Assembly (NCBI GenBank): GCA_004431415.1
Contig: QPMI01000515.1
Coordinates: 186,001 to 250,000 of the forward strand
Source: Cyanophora paradoxa
Taxonomy: Eukaryota > Glaucocystophyceae > Cyanophorales > Cyanophoraceae
DNA: 64,000 nucleotides
Reading direction: 5' to 3'
Shown: in pieces, positions 44,501 to 57,428 of the stretch
How positions within the stretch are numbered: the first letter of the stretch is position 1
Layout: each line of letters starts with the position of its first letter
Position numbers and translations under genes: made by a program
Notes under the pieces: model-generated
Told to the model about the DNA's origin: nothing
What the model saw: the letters and a program-made list of their open reading frames with translations, nothing else
Databases searched by the model: none

Positions 44501-46035
44501 GAGCTCGGACATCACCTGAGGCGGCCCCACCGTCTCAGACGAAGAAAAACCCTCTTGTTCCTCTTAGTTATATAGAAAGGGGTTCTATCTCACCTCGCGC
44601 CTGACGTCCACGGCGATGTCCTTGGACCACGCGTCGGCCGGCGATCCCGGGGCCGATGCGGCCGCCCCGGAAACCACAGCCGAGTTCAGCCGCTTCGTGA
44701 GCTGCGGGAGGGGCGGCGGTGAGCGACGAGAGGGAACGGGGGCGGGCCGGTGGGCGAGGGAGATGTGGTGCAAGAGGAACTAGACGCGCTAGACGCGCTC
44801 TCTTGGGCCCGGGTGCGATCTATCCGAACGAGGCGAGAACGCGCCCGCCCGCCCGCCCGGCCGCGCGCACGCACCCCCTCGAGCTGCCCCTGGACGCTCT
44901 GAAACCGAACCTCCCAGTCCCCTGCCAGACGCTCGGCGATCTGGAGGAGAGTAGTGAGACTTCGTAAGAGGAACGAAAGCTCTCCTTTACTCAAGCACGC
45001 ACCGCGCTGGTGTACGATACCGAGTCGTCCCCAGCTGGGCTGCCGGCGGCCCTCCGAGCGACCGCCACCTCCTGCGGGCCGCTCGGAAAAGGAGCCAAAA
45101 GGAAGGGAAATGAGAGGGGATGACCGTCAGGCGCTGCTCGAGGCGCTCGACCTTGGACGTCAGCGCGTCCAGACCCTCCATTAGGCCGCTGTTCGCTTTC
45201 TGCGGGGCGGTGGGCGGGGAAGCGCAGACCGGAACGCAGGGGCAGGCGGGCGAGCGTATCGTACCGAGAGACGGCCCAGGAAATCGTTCATCCCGGGGCT
45301 GGGAGGCACGGCGCCGTGCGCCGGCGAGGAGGCTGCGGGCGTGTTGAGAAAAGTCGAGCGCGCTGCTGAGCGCGGATTAGAGGCGCGTACCGCCGAATGG
45401 AAGAGAAGTGCTGACGCTGCCCGCGGAGAGCGGACGCCCGCCGGGCTGCCCAGGGAGTTGCTGGCCGTTCTGGTTGATGCCGAGCGCCGCGGCGAGAGTG
45501 ACCTGAGAAGGCGCGGGCGGGGCGTCAGCTCCACGCAGCTAAGAGCCCGAAGACAAGGGCACCAGGAGCGACATCATGTCCTCCACGCGCCGGATGCCCG
45601 AGTTCAGCCTGTCGGCGATCTCCTTGTCCTTCTTCTTGAAGCGCTGCAACCGCGGAGGCGCTTGAAGACTGCGCAAACGCTCGTGATTGGGTCGGCGCAC
45701 CTCGTACAAGGCTCGGAAGACCTCGGGTGTCAGCCGCGTCACCCCGAGCGCGGCCTCGATGTCGGCGGCCTGCGCCCAAGTGAGCGGCGAGCGGGGGCGG
45801 GCGCAGCAGCGCGCAGAGACTGGCAGACCAGCTGCTTGTCGCTCATGGACGTAGACATCCCCATAGGGCCCGCTCGTGGCGGGCTTGGACTGTGGGCCGG
45901 GCCCTGCGAAGTGTCACGGACGCTCGGAGCCCCCCAGCCGCTGGCGCGCACGTGGGGCTTGGAGCTTATGATATGAGGCAGGCTGCGGTCCAGCAGGCTG
46001 CGGTCCAGCACATCGCCGCTCGAGCCCCGCTGCAT
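41538..46035 (-). CDS. long coiled-coil protein, about 25 exons
   Basis: Exon 1 begins at ATG 46033-46035 and encodes a Ser/Pro-rich N-terminus. Following exons, all minus and phase-consistent, are mostly amphipathic: TPEVFRALYEVRRPNHERLR, KKKDKEIADRLNSGIRRVED, VTLAAALGINQNGQQLPGQP, MEGLDALTSKVERLEQRLT, IAERLAGDWEVRFQSVQGQL, VMSELGQQIGRIQ, DTCNTHGKALAELLRNQIEL, LAEAEAKSSAALKALETLQE, ASLEDARLRLAGLEGTVAAL, VQEEVSRLVGQLERLASEDE, then Ala-rich helices and MDEVEHAASEARRVAESGGG, ending LDGLEKLVRRLAESSLGAAK and a stop at 41538-41540. Several introns use GC donors (after LRK, TRQ, VEQ and TNE). Heptad-like spacing through most of the length indicates an extended coiled coil, perhaps structural or tethering. 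No known family was recognised. Its 3' half is duplicated in unit 1. It starts about 0.1-0.2 kb from the divergent glucan synthase gene. Confidence 0.82.
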
Positions 46036-46201
46036 GCCGAGCCCGCCGCCAATTCGATCCAGAAGGATCCGGGGTCTAGGCTCCGGCGTACTACCGGATG
46101 ACCGGCTGGGTGATGCCCCCGGAATGAGAAGAAGGACGGGGGCCGGCGCCAGCTCGAAACAGCGAAGTCAAAGTTAGCGAAGTTCCTCGGGTACAGCCAA
46201 C
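46036..46201. promoter_or_regulatory. short divergent promoter region
   Basis: Lies between the start of the minus-strand coiled-coil gene and the first recognised glucan synthase exon. The short distance implies a shared bidirectional promoter. ATG 46124 opens a short plus frame (MRRRTGAGASSKQ) that would need an unusually short intron of 24-30 nt to reach the next exon. Confidence 0.5.
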
Positions 46202-49200
46202 TTGAGCAAGGTCGGAGGGTCCGAGCACCTTTCGCTGCCAGTCGCGCACAGCACCAGCATCTTCAGCAAAAGCACCAACAGCGATTGTGCAGCGCATGAG
46301 CAGGTAAGGAGCGGAGGACCGGCGCTATGGAGGGCCCGAGCGGAGGGGCCGGGGCATCGCCCGCCGGCGTGCGGCTGCCCGTAGCAGCGGGAGAACTGCA
46401 AGTACCTGGAGCAGGGGCCGCCAGCCAACCGAGCACGCGCGGAGAAACAGCAAGGCAGCCGGACCTAGCTAACTTCTTCTCTGTGGTCGCCTTTGCTGCA
46501 GAACAGTTTCCCGAGGGCGAGGACGACAATGGTGCGCCTCTGCGCCCCGCTCTCCCCGCTTGTCCGCTGCGGACACACGGACACAGCGTGTCTGACTCTG
46601 CCTGGCCGCAGAGGAGGAGGTGCGGCAGAATCGTGTGCTCGAGTGGGCGCAGTACCAGCCTGCAGGTGTGCCTTCTGCTTGCTCCCTGCACCCGCTGCGG
46701 CCCCGCGTCCGCTGCTGACCAACCCCGCCTGACAGACTTGGAGATTCCGAGCTTCGTGGACTTCGCATCCACGCGGCCCAACACGACGCGGACGACCGCA
46801 ACGGCTCTGGATGCGGAAGGGAACCACCTTCCGCCCCAGACCCCGAAGACCACGCGCAAGCTCCGGGGCAAGGTCCGTCCGCGCCGCGCCGCGCCGCGCC
46901 GCGCCGCCTGTGTGCGCGCTCGTCCTGACGCGCACTACGCAGCTCGAGGAACTGACCTCCTCGGTCCGCTCAGCGATCGACGCGCGCGCGCTCGCGCGCC
47001 CGGCGCTGAGCTGAGCGCCGCGCTGCAGGTCGCTCGGGCCGGAGAGGACATCGAGCGGCTCGCGCAGAACTTCTACGGCGACGGTGCGTCGGGCCGCCCG
47101 CCCCGCGCCGTCGCTCCGGCGCCCCTCTCGAAGGGCGCTCACGGGCGGATACAGGGTACGACGTGGACGAGCATGTGAAGAGGCAGCGGGCCGCGGGGGC
47201 GGCGGCCGGCGTCGGCGTCGGCGGTGCGTGCGGGGGCGCCCCGCCCCCGGCGCGGCGCGCGGCGCGCCGACGCGGCCCCCGCAGGCGGCGCGCCGAAGCC
47301 CCCCGAAGCGGGCTCATATGAGGAGGACGATGAGAGCTCCCTCCCCTCCCGCGACAGCTCATATGACGAATCCGACGACGAGGATCTGGGTGCGCCGTAC
47401 CCTCCCCTCCCAAGTGGGGCCTTGTCGTACCCCCTGACGCCTTCGCCCCCGAAGACCCCGAGCCGGGCATGCCGATTCGGGACCGTTACGTCCCCATCTT
47501 CCCCACCCTTACCGAAACCGCGAGCCCGAAAGCCGACGTGAATCTCAAGTACGCGTACCCCTCCTCCCCGCATTGCGCGTACCCCTCGACTCACCTGCCC
47601 GCGCCTCTTCCGCAGGCGCTCGAGCCTGGCGCCGGGGGTCGTGACCGAGGAGGGGGTGGCGGACGAGATCGCGGGGTACGTGGAGGCCGTCGCGGACCTG
47701 GGTTCGAATCCCTGCGCCTTGTCCTTCCGTGGAGCTCCTCCTCTAACGCCGGCGGGGCGGCGGCAGGCTTCCCGCACGACCAGGTCACCCTGGCCAAGCA
47801 GCGGGTCATGAAGGGCGTCCGCGACGCCATTGCTTCCCGCGCCGAGCGTGCGCCCCGCCCGCCCCGCCCCGCCCCGCCCCCTCCCGCCCTCCCGGGCCGG
47901 ACCGCCGACGCGCCCGCAGACATGGACCCGCTTAGCGCGGTCTTCGACCACTACGAGCGCACCTTTGAGGCGGCGACTCTCTGGAGGGACCTGATGCTCC
48001 AGTGGCAGCGCCGCGGCTTCCTGGGCCGCTTCGTCGTCGGCATTTTCGCTTTCCTGGATTTCGTCTGCATGAACGCCTTCTCGTACACGTACAACTTCGT
48101 CGTCTCCGCCATCCTGGGCGTCGTTGAGCGGTGGTACAAGAACACCAGGAAGGTCCCGCCCTGCTTTGTCTGCACGGAGGAGGACCACACGGTCGTCAAG
48201 ATCAACCGTGCGCGCGCGCGCTCACGCACCGCCTCGCTTTGCGCCGCGCGGCCTTGACCGTAGACGGCCGGCGCGCAGACTGCGTGGACGGGAGCTGCAT
48301 GTGCGGGCTCTTCCAAGTCTCCATCGAGCTCTACCTCTACGAGCTCATCTACATCGCCGCCGCCAACTTCCGCATGCCCGCGTTCCTCGCCTACCTCTAC
48401 CACACTTCCCACAAGGCGAGCCGACCGTCCTCTACTCCGGATCCGCTCGGCCGTCTTCTTACGGGCCCCCTGCTTCGTTCGTTCGCTCGCAGCTGCTTCG
48501 GGAGGACCCGGGGGCTTGGGGCGAGTCGATGGTGGACATGAGCGGGGCGACGACGTCCCGCTTCAACGGCGCCTTCACCGCGCGGAGCGGGGCCGCGACC
48601 ACGCGGTTCGGCGGGGCGCCGACGAACACGGGCGCCATGACCGCGCGCACCGTCCAGGTCCGAGTGCTCCTTCCCGTCCCGTCCTTTCTTTCCGTTCTTC
48701 TCTTAATGGCGTCGCGCAGGTGCTGCAGGACCTTAAGGAGGCGGCGCTGACGCCCGGCAACTACGTGGAGCAGGAGATCCGCTTCTGGCACGCGGTGATG
48801 CTTGAGTCCAAGAAGATGCGCGAGGCCAAGGCATCCCAGCAGGACTACATCACGTACGCCGGTGCGGAAGCCGCTCCCACGAAGCCGCGATGGCTTCGTC
48901 CTCTTTCGGAGTGTTCTATCTCACTCCCCGACAGACCTCAACGAGCTGTACAGCTGCCCGAGCGTCGTGTGGGGCGACGGCGACTGCGAGAAGTTCGCGT
49001 GGACGCGCCTCAAGGCCGAGGCGCTGAAGTACAAGAAGAAGATCAAGCTGGAGACGGGCCAGCACCAGTACATCGCGCTGAAGACGCACGGCGAGCGCTC
49101 GCGGGACCAGTGGTTCATCCCGGGCCTCTGGTCCATCCTCTACAACGTTTTCCCCTGCATCCACACCGGTGCGCCACCACCGCCGCCGCCGCCGCGCAAC

Positions 49201-52200
49201 GCGTCGTCAACGGCCACGGCCGCGGATCGCGTCGCGCGACTCGACGCGACGGCTGAGACGTCGCTCGCGCATTTCCAGGCATCCTGACCCTCATTCTGCA
49301 CATCATCTACACGTTCCAGCTGGACTGGTGGCTGGTGGCCGTGGCGCACGCCGTCTGCCTGGGCGTCAAGGTCGGACCCGCGTCTCGTCTTCGCCGTCGA
49401 TCTCTGTTTGAATCCTCTGAGCGTTGTCCTCCGCGCGCAGTTTCTGGGGTGGCTCGTCTTCCAGCCCCCGCTTGGGAACCTCAAGTGGACCGTTCTACGA
49501 ATGGACTCCAAGGTCCGAATGGACTCCTCCGATCGGCCCCGCGCCCGATCCGTCCTGTCTCCCTCAGCACCCGTCCCGCCCCGCCCAGATCCGATCGCTG
49601 GACGGAGAAACCGCCCGCCGCGTCTTCGTCCGCACGGTGCGCCCCGCGCCGCTCGCTGCGCGCCGCCGCCGTCGGGCGGGCGGACGTGACGACGTTGACC
49701 GAGCCCGCCCCGTCAGATGGCGTGGGCCGTCGCGACCGGCACGGCCGTCATCATGGACCAGTACCTCATCTTCGACCGTGTCAAGGTTCGCTCGTTTGCC
49801 TAGCGTTCGTTCGTTCGCTCGAACGCGCGCGCGTCTGACCGGCCCGGCCCGCCCCGCCTCGCAGATGTCGACGCTGTTCCAGATCGGGTGCGCGGAGCCG
49901 TACGGCAACACCATCGACGTGCTCCCGAACCTGGTGCGCGAGGGCGCGGCATTCCTGGCGCCGGCGCTGACTCCGGCCGCTCGCGCGCTTCGTTTGCTTC
50001 GTTCGCAGTGCCCGGACGTGCTCGAGAACTCGGTTGTGAAGGAGCTCGACGCGGCGTTCAAGGCCCGAGACGTGGCGGAGGTGCGCGAGCGCGCCCCGAT
50101 CGGATCGAACCCGAGCGGGCCCGCCGCTCGCTTAACTTGGCGCAGCCCAACTCGCGGGCGTACGAGGCGGCGGTGGCCGACGTGATCCGGCTCCTCCAGT
50201 TCGTGCAGCCGCAGCTCTACTGCCCCTTCAACGACATCAACTGCCCCGTCGTCGGCCTCTTCCAAGTCTGCCAGGTCCGCTTCCCTCTTCCTTTGTATTT
50301 TTGAACGGGATTGGGCGTGCTATTTATAGATTATAACCTTCCCGGCAGGTGTGGAAGGGCGAGCCGAGCCGGCGGTACCTCCTGACCCTCTTCAACGACC
50401 TCTGCATCACCGTCAACGGGTTCAACTCCGAGAAAGTCCCGTTGCTGGCCGCTTTCCTGACCTTGTGCGCTACGCCTACGCCTTCTTCTCTCTTCCTCCC
50501 TTGCCTCTGCTGATGAGCGCCGGCGCGGGCGCCGCAGCGTCTGGCTCCCCGAGCTCATCCGCTTCACGGTCTCCTCGATGGCCGTCTACAATTTCGTGAT
50601 CAACATGCTCTCCTGGCTCTACGGCGCCATCGAGGGCTACTCGTCGCTCACATCGTACACGGACGCCCGCCGCTACTTTCTCCTCGCCAAGCAGCGCTTC
50701 AAGGACCGGCTCTGCCCTGAGTACCGATGGGAGAAGAACCCGGCCAACGGCCGCCCCGAGCGCGTCGTCCTCCTCGACCGCGACAAGGAGGCGTACTGGC
50801 GCCGGGTGCGCGCTTCCCTTCCGCCCCGCCCCGTTCTTCTCATGCCAAGCTGATTCTTCCTGTCGATCGTCCACAGTCGTGGGACCTGTTCGTCGACAAC
50901 CTGCAGCAGCGAATGCTGCTGACTGAGAAGGAGGCCGGAAAGCTGAAGCCGTGGCGCTACAAGAAGGGCATAGGCGTCGACGAGATGCCCGAGGAGGCGC
51001 CGGCCAGCGGCGAGGCCGTCCGCCGCATCTGCTCGTACCTCTCGGGCCTGCGGATGGACCTGCCCCGCGTCTGCCCCTTCGAGCGGCAGAAGTCGCTCAC
51101 GGTCCTCATCCCCGCCGGCGAGGAGTTCGTTATGTACCAGACGAGGGACCTGCTGCAGGCCGACTCGTCGGGCATCTCCTGCCTTGAGCACATCGTCCAC
51201 AAGCGGCCCATCGAGTGGAAGGCCTTCCTGAAGGACAAGGCCGCCACCGCCGTGACGGCCGAGCACCGCCTCATCCTCAAGCAGCTCGGCGAGGTGCTGG
51301 ACTCGAACCTGCAGGGCGACCTGCTCGTTCTCTGGGAGCGCGTCCCGCAGCCGATCCGCGAGAACATCCGGCTGTGGGCGTCGCTGCAGTACCAGCCGGT
51401 CGCGCGCACCGTCTACGGCGTGATGACGTACATCGAGGCGTACGGCGTCATGTGCTCGGCGCAGCACCCGACGTGGGACGAGGCGGACGTGGACGCGGTG
51501 GTCTCCTCCAAGCTGCAGATCATCCTCGCGTACCAGAACTTCCAGTCGGCGAAGGAGTCCCACTACAAGTTCGAGGCCGCCAAGCAGTCCGGCACCATCG
51601 AAGACCTCGAGGAGCACGGTACTAAGATACTTTGTAGAAGAACACAGCTTGGTTTCCTCACCATGTTATCGCGCCGCGGCAGAGCTGGTGCGCCTTGAGG
51701 AGATGTCGCAGAAGTACAAGGACCTCTGCTTCATGATGACCGAGTTCCCCGCCCTCCGCATCGTCTTCATCGAGAAGAAGGTCCGTTTTTGACGCAGTTG
51801 TTTACGTCTTAGTGGTTTTAACGTTCCGCTAGGGCAACACCTTCTGGTCGGTGATGATCGGGCACAAGAGCTGCCTGGGCGACGACGGCGAAATCGTGGC
51901 GCCCAAGACGCCGCGGGCCGGCGCCGGGGGCAAGAAGAAGTCGCTCTTCTCCTCCAACCGAGACGAGGAGGACGCCTTCCCCGACATCGTCGAGCTCGGC
52001 CGCCTCAAGGTGCTTCAATGTTTCTTTCTTCTTATACGTCCTCCGTCATAAACAGCAAATGATGTCTGACGCCGGTTTTCGGTCCCGCGCGGCAGCTGCC
52101 CGGGGAGGTGCTGCTGATGTACCCGAAGGGCGAGAACCAGAACCACACGCTCTCGTTCTGCATGGACCAGGTCATCCAGACGCTCGACTCGAACCAGGAC

Positions 52201-55200
52201 TGGTACGTCGAGGAGTCCTTCAAGACCCCCGCCGCCCTCCAGCACTTCAACGACCCCCGCTGCCGGGTGCGACGGCGCCGAACGCCGTCGATCTCGACGC
52301 TTCTTTCGCCGTTCTTGACGCGTTTCTCGGCGTCAGATGATCGGTTTCCCGGAGTTCGTCTTCACAGAGTCGTGGAACATCGTGGGGATCATGTCGGGCC
52401 TGCAGGAGCGCATGTTCAACACGCTCACGCAGCGCGGCTATGCCTTCCTCGACATCCGCAACCACTACGGCCACCCCGACTTCCACGACGCGTACTTCAT
52501 CCGCCAGTTCGGCGGCCTCTCCCACACGCACTACGTGTCCGAGGACATCTTCCAGGGCTACAACGTCAACCTGCACGGCCAGCGGATCGTGCAGGTCGAC
52601 TTCATGGAGGGCGGCAAGGCCCGCGACTGCTCCATGCTCGCCACGACCAAGTTCCAGAGCAAGATCTCGCAGGGCGCGGCGCAGATGGGCCTCTCGCGCG
52701 AGTACGCGTACATGCTCAACGCCCGCAACATCGGGCCCATCAAGCGCAGCCTGCTCTACAACACGACGATCGGCCCGTTCCTCGGGTCGGGCCTCGTCGT
52801 CAAGCTGGCCGTCTTCGCCCTTTCGCTCTGCCACTTCGGCATGTGGCTCATGCGCGAGCACGTGACGGAGGCAGACGTTGCCGTCTTCCTCCCCTTCCCG
52901 TGGACGTGGCAGCTCGGCTGGTTCCTCCAGATGGGCCTCGTCGAGCTCCCGCCCTTCTTCCTCGAGATGATCCAGCAGCGGGGCTTCTTCAGGGGCATCT
53001 GGGAGGGCGTCAACTCGCTCGTCCCGCTCGGCTTCTACTCGGTCTTCCACCACATCACGAAGGCGTCGGGCTTCCTCGCCGGCCTCAAGTCCAACGCGGC
53101 GTACATCCCCTCCGGCCGCGGCTTCGGCCTCACCCACGAGAACCTCAACACCCTCGTGCGTCGTCGCCCTCGCTTTTCTCTCTCTTCTTCGCTCACTCTT
53201 CTTCTTCCTCTCAGCTTGACGCCTTTTGGGACTCGCACTTCCGCTACGCCTTCCTCCTCTTCGCCTTCACGTTCATCTCCTCCGTCAACGAGAACCCCGA
53301 CGCCGCCCTCCGGTGCCGCCCTTCCTCCCCAGAGCTTAGGGGTTCTTTGGCGCCGGGGAGCTGAGGCCCGCCGTAATCTTAATCTTAAGCTTAAGCTTAG
53401 CCGCCCGCCCTCAGTCTTGAGCTTGAGCCTGGGCCTGACGTCCGCCGCCTCGTCCGCAGCGGGGGCCTCCTGGGCGCCTTCTTCGTGTTCGCCTCGTGCT
53501 TCATCGTGGTCTTCCTCTTCAACCCGGGCTGCTTCCCCTTCGGCGGCTTCTCCATCACCAACGTCCGCGCCATGCACCGCGTCGACATGAAGTCCTTCTT
53601 CGAGAACAAGGTCCTTACTTCCCTTCTTTTCTTGGGATCTTTAGGTCTTGTAGCCTTTAATTTAACTATGATAAGCGTTTTCTGAGGACAAGGTCCGCCG
53701 CCGCCGTCCAACCTTTCTCTCCTTTGTTCCTTGATCTTTTTAGATCTTGTAGCCGTCAGCCAACTAATAGGCTTTCCTCCACCGTTAGGCCCACCCCATT
53801 TCGGCCCGCCCACTCAGCCGTTAGTCAGCTATAATAAGCTTTCCTACTTTCCTACTGCGCGTTTCCACCGGGTCTCGCTCGCCGCTCACCTCGGGTCTCC
53901 CCTCCCCCGCCGCGCGGCAGCTGGTGCCGCCGGCGTTCAAGTTCACGCGGGCGTACATGGGCGCGCACATCACCGCCTGGTCCTCCTTCGTCTTCAACCT
54001 CTCCCGCGTCCTCCACGGTGAGCGAGCGAATAGTAGAAAAGAACCGCTTACATAGAACGGTCATAGTGAATATATAAAAAGAATGGATCATAGTGATATA
54101 GTATATAAAAGAATGGATCATAGTGATTAACTGTTAAAGAACCTCTCCCGCGTCCTCCACGGTGAACTCCGCCGTCGAAAGACACGCTAGAGATTCGCGC
54201 ATCAAAGCACAAGAAGACTCGCATTACGCACGAGCGACTTACATGACACCGCCTCCCTCCCTCCCTCCCCCGCAGTTCTCTTCTTCTACGTGGACAAGTC
54301 GCTGCGGATCATCGTCGGGGCGGCCGCCGCCTTCGTGCAGCGCCTACTCTCCGAGATCTTCCACCTCGTCCTCCTCTACCATCCCACCGGTGCGCTTCCG
54401 CGCCGCGCCAAAAGAAAGCGAGAGCATAGGAGACGCCCGTTCCCGCGGCCTCTTCGGGCCTTCGGCTAGAAAGACTACACGGCTAGAAAGACTACGGCAG
54501 TTAGTTAGTTGGTTAGTTGGATAGGTTCGGGGGTTCCTCGCTCGCTCACGCCGGTCGCTCACGTCGGTCGCTCACGCTAGCTATCTAGCTAGCGCCCCCG
54601 CGACGCCACGCCCGCGAGGGACCTAGATCCCTCGCTTCCATCCAAGGGCTTCTTCCTCGGTCCATCCATCCCGCGGCTTGGGGGTTACTATCGCTAGACG
54701 GTCCACTTCGTCAGTCAGTTAGTTAGTTCGGCGAGTTGGCGACCGCGCGCGCGACGGGCTTCGGCGTCGGTCGCTCACTTCTTCCCACACGAGAAACGCC
54801 CGCCCGTTCCCACGGCCTCTTAAGCTTTTGGCCCTCGAATCCGGCTAGAAAGCGATCGAGCGATCGGCTTCTTCGTCTCTCACGTCGGTCGCTTCGCAGG
54901 CCCCGGGTCGACGGCGTACGTGGTCGCCGAGATGGGCTTCCCCAAGATGTGCGAGCGCACCGGCTCCCTCATGAAGGACCTCGCCCACATCAAGGACGAG
55001 ATGGGCAAGGTGCTGAAGCGAAGCGCGAAGCGCGAAGCGATAGATGCCTGTGTTAACCAGAAACGCGGCCTATGAACTTTACCTAAATAGCTATAAACAA
55101 GGACGAGATTGCGGGCGTCGTTCCCCGAGGCCCCCCATCTCTGACGCTGACACCCGCACCCGCGCGCACCCGCAGCTGACGGCCTACTCGACGATGGACA

Positions 55201-57428
55201 TCCGCGTCGACAACATCGAGCGCAAGCTGACGCGCGTCGAGCGGGTCGTGCAGGTGAGAAGAGAGCAATCCACCCGCCTTGTGCTCCGACCTGAACTCAG
55301 CGCAGGGCCTGGAGGGCCTGTCCAAGAGCCCGAGCCTGCGGACCTCGCTGGGCGCGAGAAAGGCCAGCCGCGCCACCATCGCCTCGGTCCGTGCCTGCCC
55401 GTCTTCTTCTCTCTGTCCGGGACGGCTGCCTGGCTGGCTGGCTACCTGGCTGGCTGGCTGGCTGGCTAGAGGAGGGGGCGCCTCCCGCCTTCCTTCCTTT
55501 CGCCTTCCACTGCGTTTCTTCTTTCTCACCCACGAACTCGTCAGGCCTCGGCGGTGTCGCTGCTCTCGATGCCGGCCTCGCACTCGAACGGGCGCGCGGG
55601 GCCGGGGGCCTGGGAGCGCTTCAAGAGGGACCGAAAGGCATCCGGGGGCAGCGGCGTCTGGGAGGAGCTGCCGCCGTCGGCCGCGTCGGCGATGTCGGCC
55701 GCGTCGGCGGCGCCGCCGCCCAAGCGCCCCTTGTCGCTCCGGTTCGGGGACGAGGAGGAGCGCGGCAGGGGCGAGCCCTCTGGCGGGGCCGGAGGCCTCC
55801 GCAGCAAGTCGACGCCGGAGCTGGCGCTCGGGGCCGGGGCGGGGGCGGGTGCGGGCCACGATAGTTTCGGCCCCCTGCTCCACCGCATCGCCGAGAGCGA
55901 GCACGGCGGCGGCGGCGGCAGCGACGCGCCGGTCCGCTCCTTCATTTATACTAACGAACTTCTTACTAATCTTATAACTTCTAACTTCAAAACAGGTTGG
56001 CGACCGCGACCACGACCACGTCGCGGCATCCTTCGACGACTTCCTCAAGAACCTGCGGGCCCGGCGGGCGCGGAGCCAGCCGCTGGAGGCCCTCCGCTCC
56101 TCGAGCAACAGCCTCTCGCTGGACGCGGCCGCGTCGCCCCGGTCGCGGGCGCGGGCGCGCTGGCGCATGCTGGCCGTGGCCGTCGCCGGGCACACGCACG
56201 ACGCCCAGGTGCCTTCCTTCGCCCCTCGCCTCGCCCCTCGCCCTCGCCTCGCCCGCGCCGGCTTTGTTAGTGCCCGTCCTCTCTTGCGAGCCTCGTCTGA
56301 CGCGCGCCCCGCCCCGCCCCGCCCCGCCCCGCCCCGCCTCGTCGCAGCTGGGCCTGCGCCGCCGCCGCAAGTTCTCCTTCGCGGACATCGCAAAGGTCCG
56401 CTCGGATCAGATTTGATCCGCTCAGATCTGATCTGATCTGATCTGATCCGATCCGATCTGATCCGTCCCGTCTATGACAGGCGGTGGTCATGAAGAAGAA
56501 CTTTGCGAAGCGGTCGGCCGGCCGCTCCCTCGCCGCCGATACCGCCAAGGTCCGCTCAGATCAGATCTGATCTGATCTGATCTGGACCGATCTGATCTGA
56601 CTTCGGGCGTAGGACGCCGGCGCCCGCAACCGCGCCAAGGACGCCGCCCGCGGCATGATCAAGCGCCAGATCCGCTCCCAGGTCCGCTCAGACGCTCAGA
56701 TCTGATCTGATCTGATCTGATCTGATCTGATCTGAGCGTACTTCTTCCCCGTCGTACAGGCGCGCCAGATCCGCGCGGGGCAGACGCTCAACGCGACGGC
56801 CGTCGATCGCGACGGCGGCGCGAGCGAGACGCACTCGGTCCGGTCCATCGGCATCCGCTCGGACGGCGCGGCGCTGGCCGCAACCCGCGAGCGGGAGCGC
56901 GAGCGGGAGCGCGAGCGTGAGAGCGGCGGCGCCGGCGCCGGGGCTGGCATGGGAACCCTCTCCACCCATGGCCTGGGCCTCCCCTCGACGTCCTTCTCCG
57001 CCTCTTCAATCGGCCCGGCGCCGCCGGAGGGCCCCACCGGCGGCCGCCTCTCGGTCAACGCGGGGCGCTCGGGCCGCAGCGGCGCCTCCCGCGCCTCTCG
57101 CTCCTCCTCGTTCCTCGGTACCCTCGGCGCGCTCTTCGGGAGGGGTACAGGCGCAGGCGAGGCGAGCGACGCCGCGGCGGCGGCTGCGGCCGCCGCCTCG
57201 GCCACAGTGGCCGCCCTCCCGCCGCGGCCGCCTGCCAGCATCACCTTCGGGCGCCGCGCCGAGCCCGCCGCCGCCCCCGCCGCTTCCGCCGCCGGCGCCG
57301 CCACGACTCAAGACGTGCTCTCAGATTCTGGCGCCGGCGCCACTGCGGCGCCGGCGGCCGGGGAGGGCGCCCGCTCTTCCACCGGGAGCGCCAGCAACGG
57401 GCCCCGGGACGCCGCCTCCCTCCTGTAA
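46202..57428 (+). CDS. 1,3-beta-glucan (callose) synthase, GT48 family, >30 exons
   Basis: Membrane enzyme polymerising UDP-glucose into beta-1,3-glucan. Exons joined in phase give about 2,300 residues. The 5' end is uncertain because no ATG precedes KVGGSEHLSLPVAHS in frame. N-terminal exons include FVDFASTRPNTTRTTATALD and an acidic DSSYDESDDEDL stretch; a membrane-spanning exon carries FVVGIFAFLDFVCMNAF. DLNELYSCPSVVWGDGD matches the FKS1/callose DLNEY region. GT48 catalytic landmarks follow in order: EDSRDLL-like MYQTRDLL (~51.1 kb), RLWASLQYQPVARTVYGVMT, KGENQNHTLSFCMDQVIQTL, SNQDWYVEESFK, GFPEFVFTESWNIVGIMSG, NHYGHPDFHDAYFIRQFGGL, SEDIFQGYNVNLHG and GGKARDCSM. C-terminal membrane segments (FALSLCHFGMWLM; AFFVFASCFIVVFLFNPG) lie in 52.8-54.3 kb. 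A long basic, Ser/Ala-rich cytosolic tail of about 500 residues, with RERERERERERE, ends at TAA 57426-57428. It likely makes storage or wall glucan. Confidence 0.96.
56396..56759 (+). repeat. three consecutive related introns filled with GATCT pentamers
   Basis: Introns at 56396-56480, 56550-56612 and 56682-56759 in the glucan synthase all start GTCCGCTCRGAYC and consist largely of repeated GATCT/GATCC units before a normal CAG or TAG acceptor. The exons between them (about 69 nt each) are unrelated in sequence, so the introns are similar while their flanks are not. Confidence 0.9.

Noticed and set aside
47640-47730. Possible tRNA gene around GGTTCGAATCC
   Set aside because: The upstream sequence is a coding exon of the glucan synthase, the T stem has a mismatch, and no D or anticodon arm can be drawn. 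It is kept only as a B-box-like intron feature.
55083-56393. 436-codon minus-strand frame over the end of the glucan synthase
   Set aside because: It is antisense to well-supported exons with correct splice phases; stop codons are rare here because of high GC.
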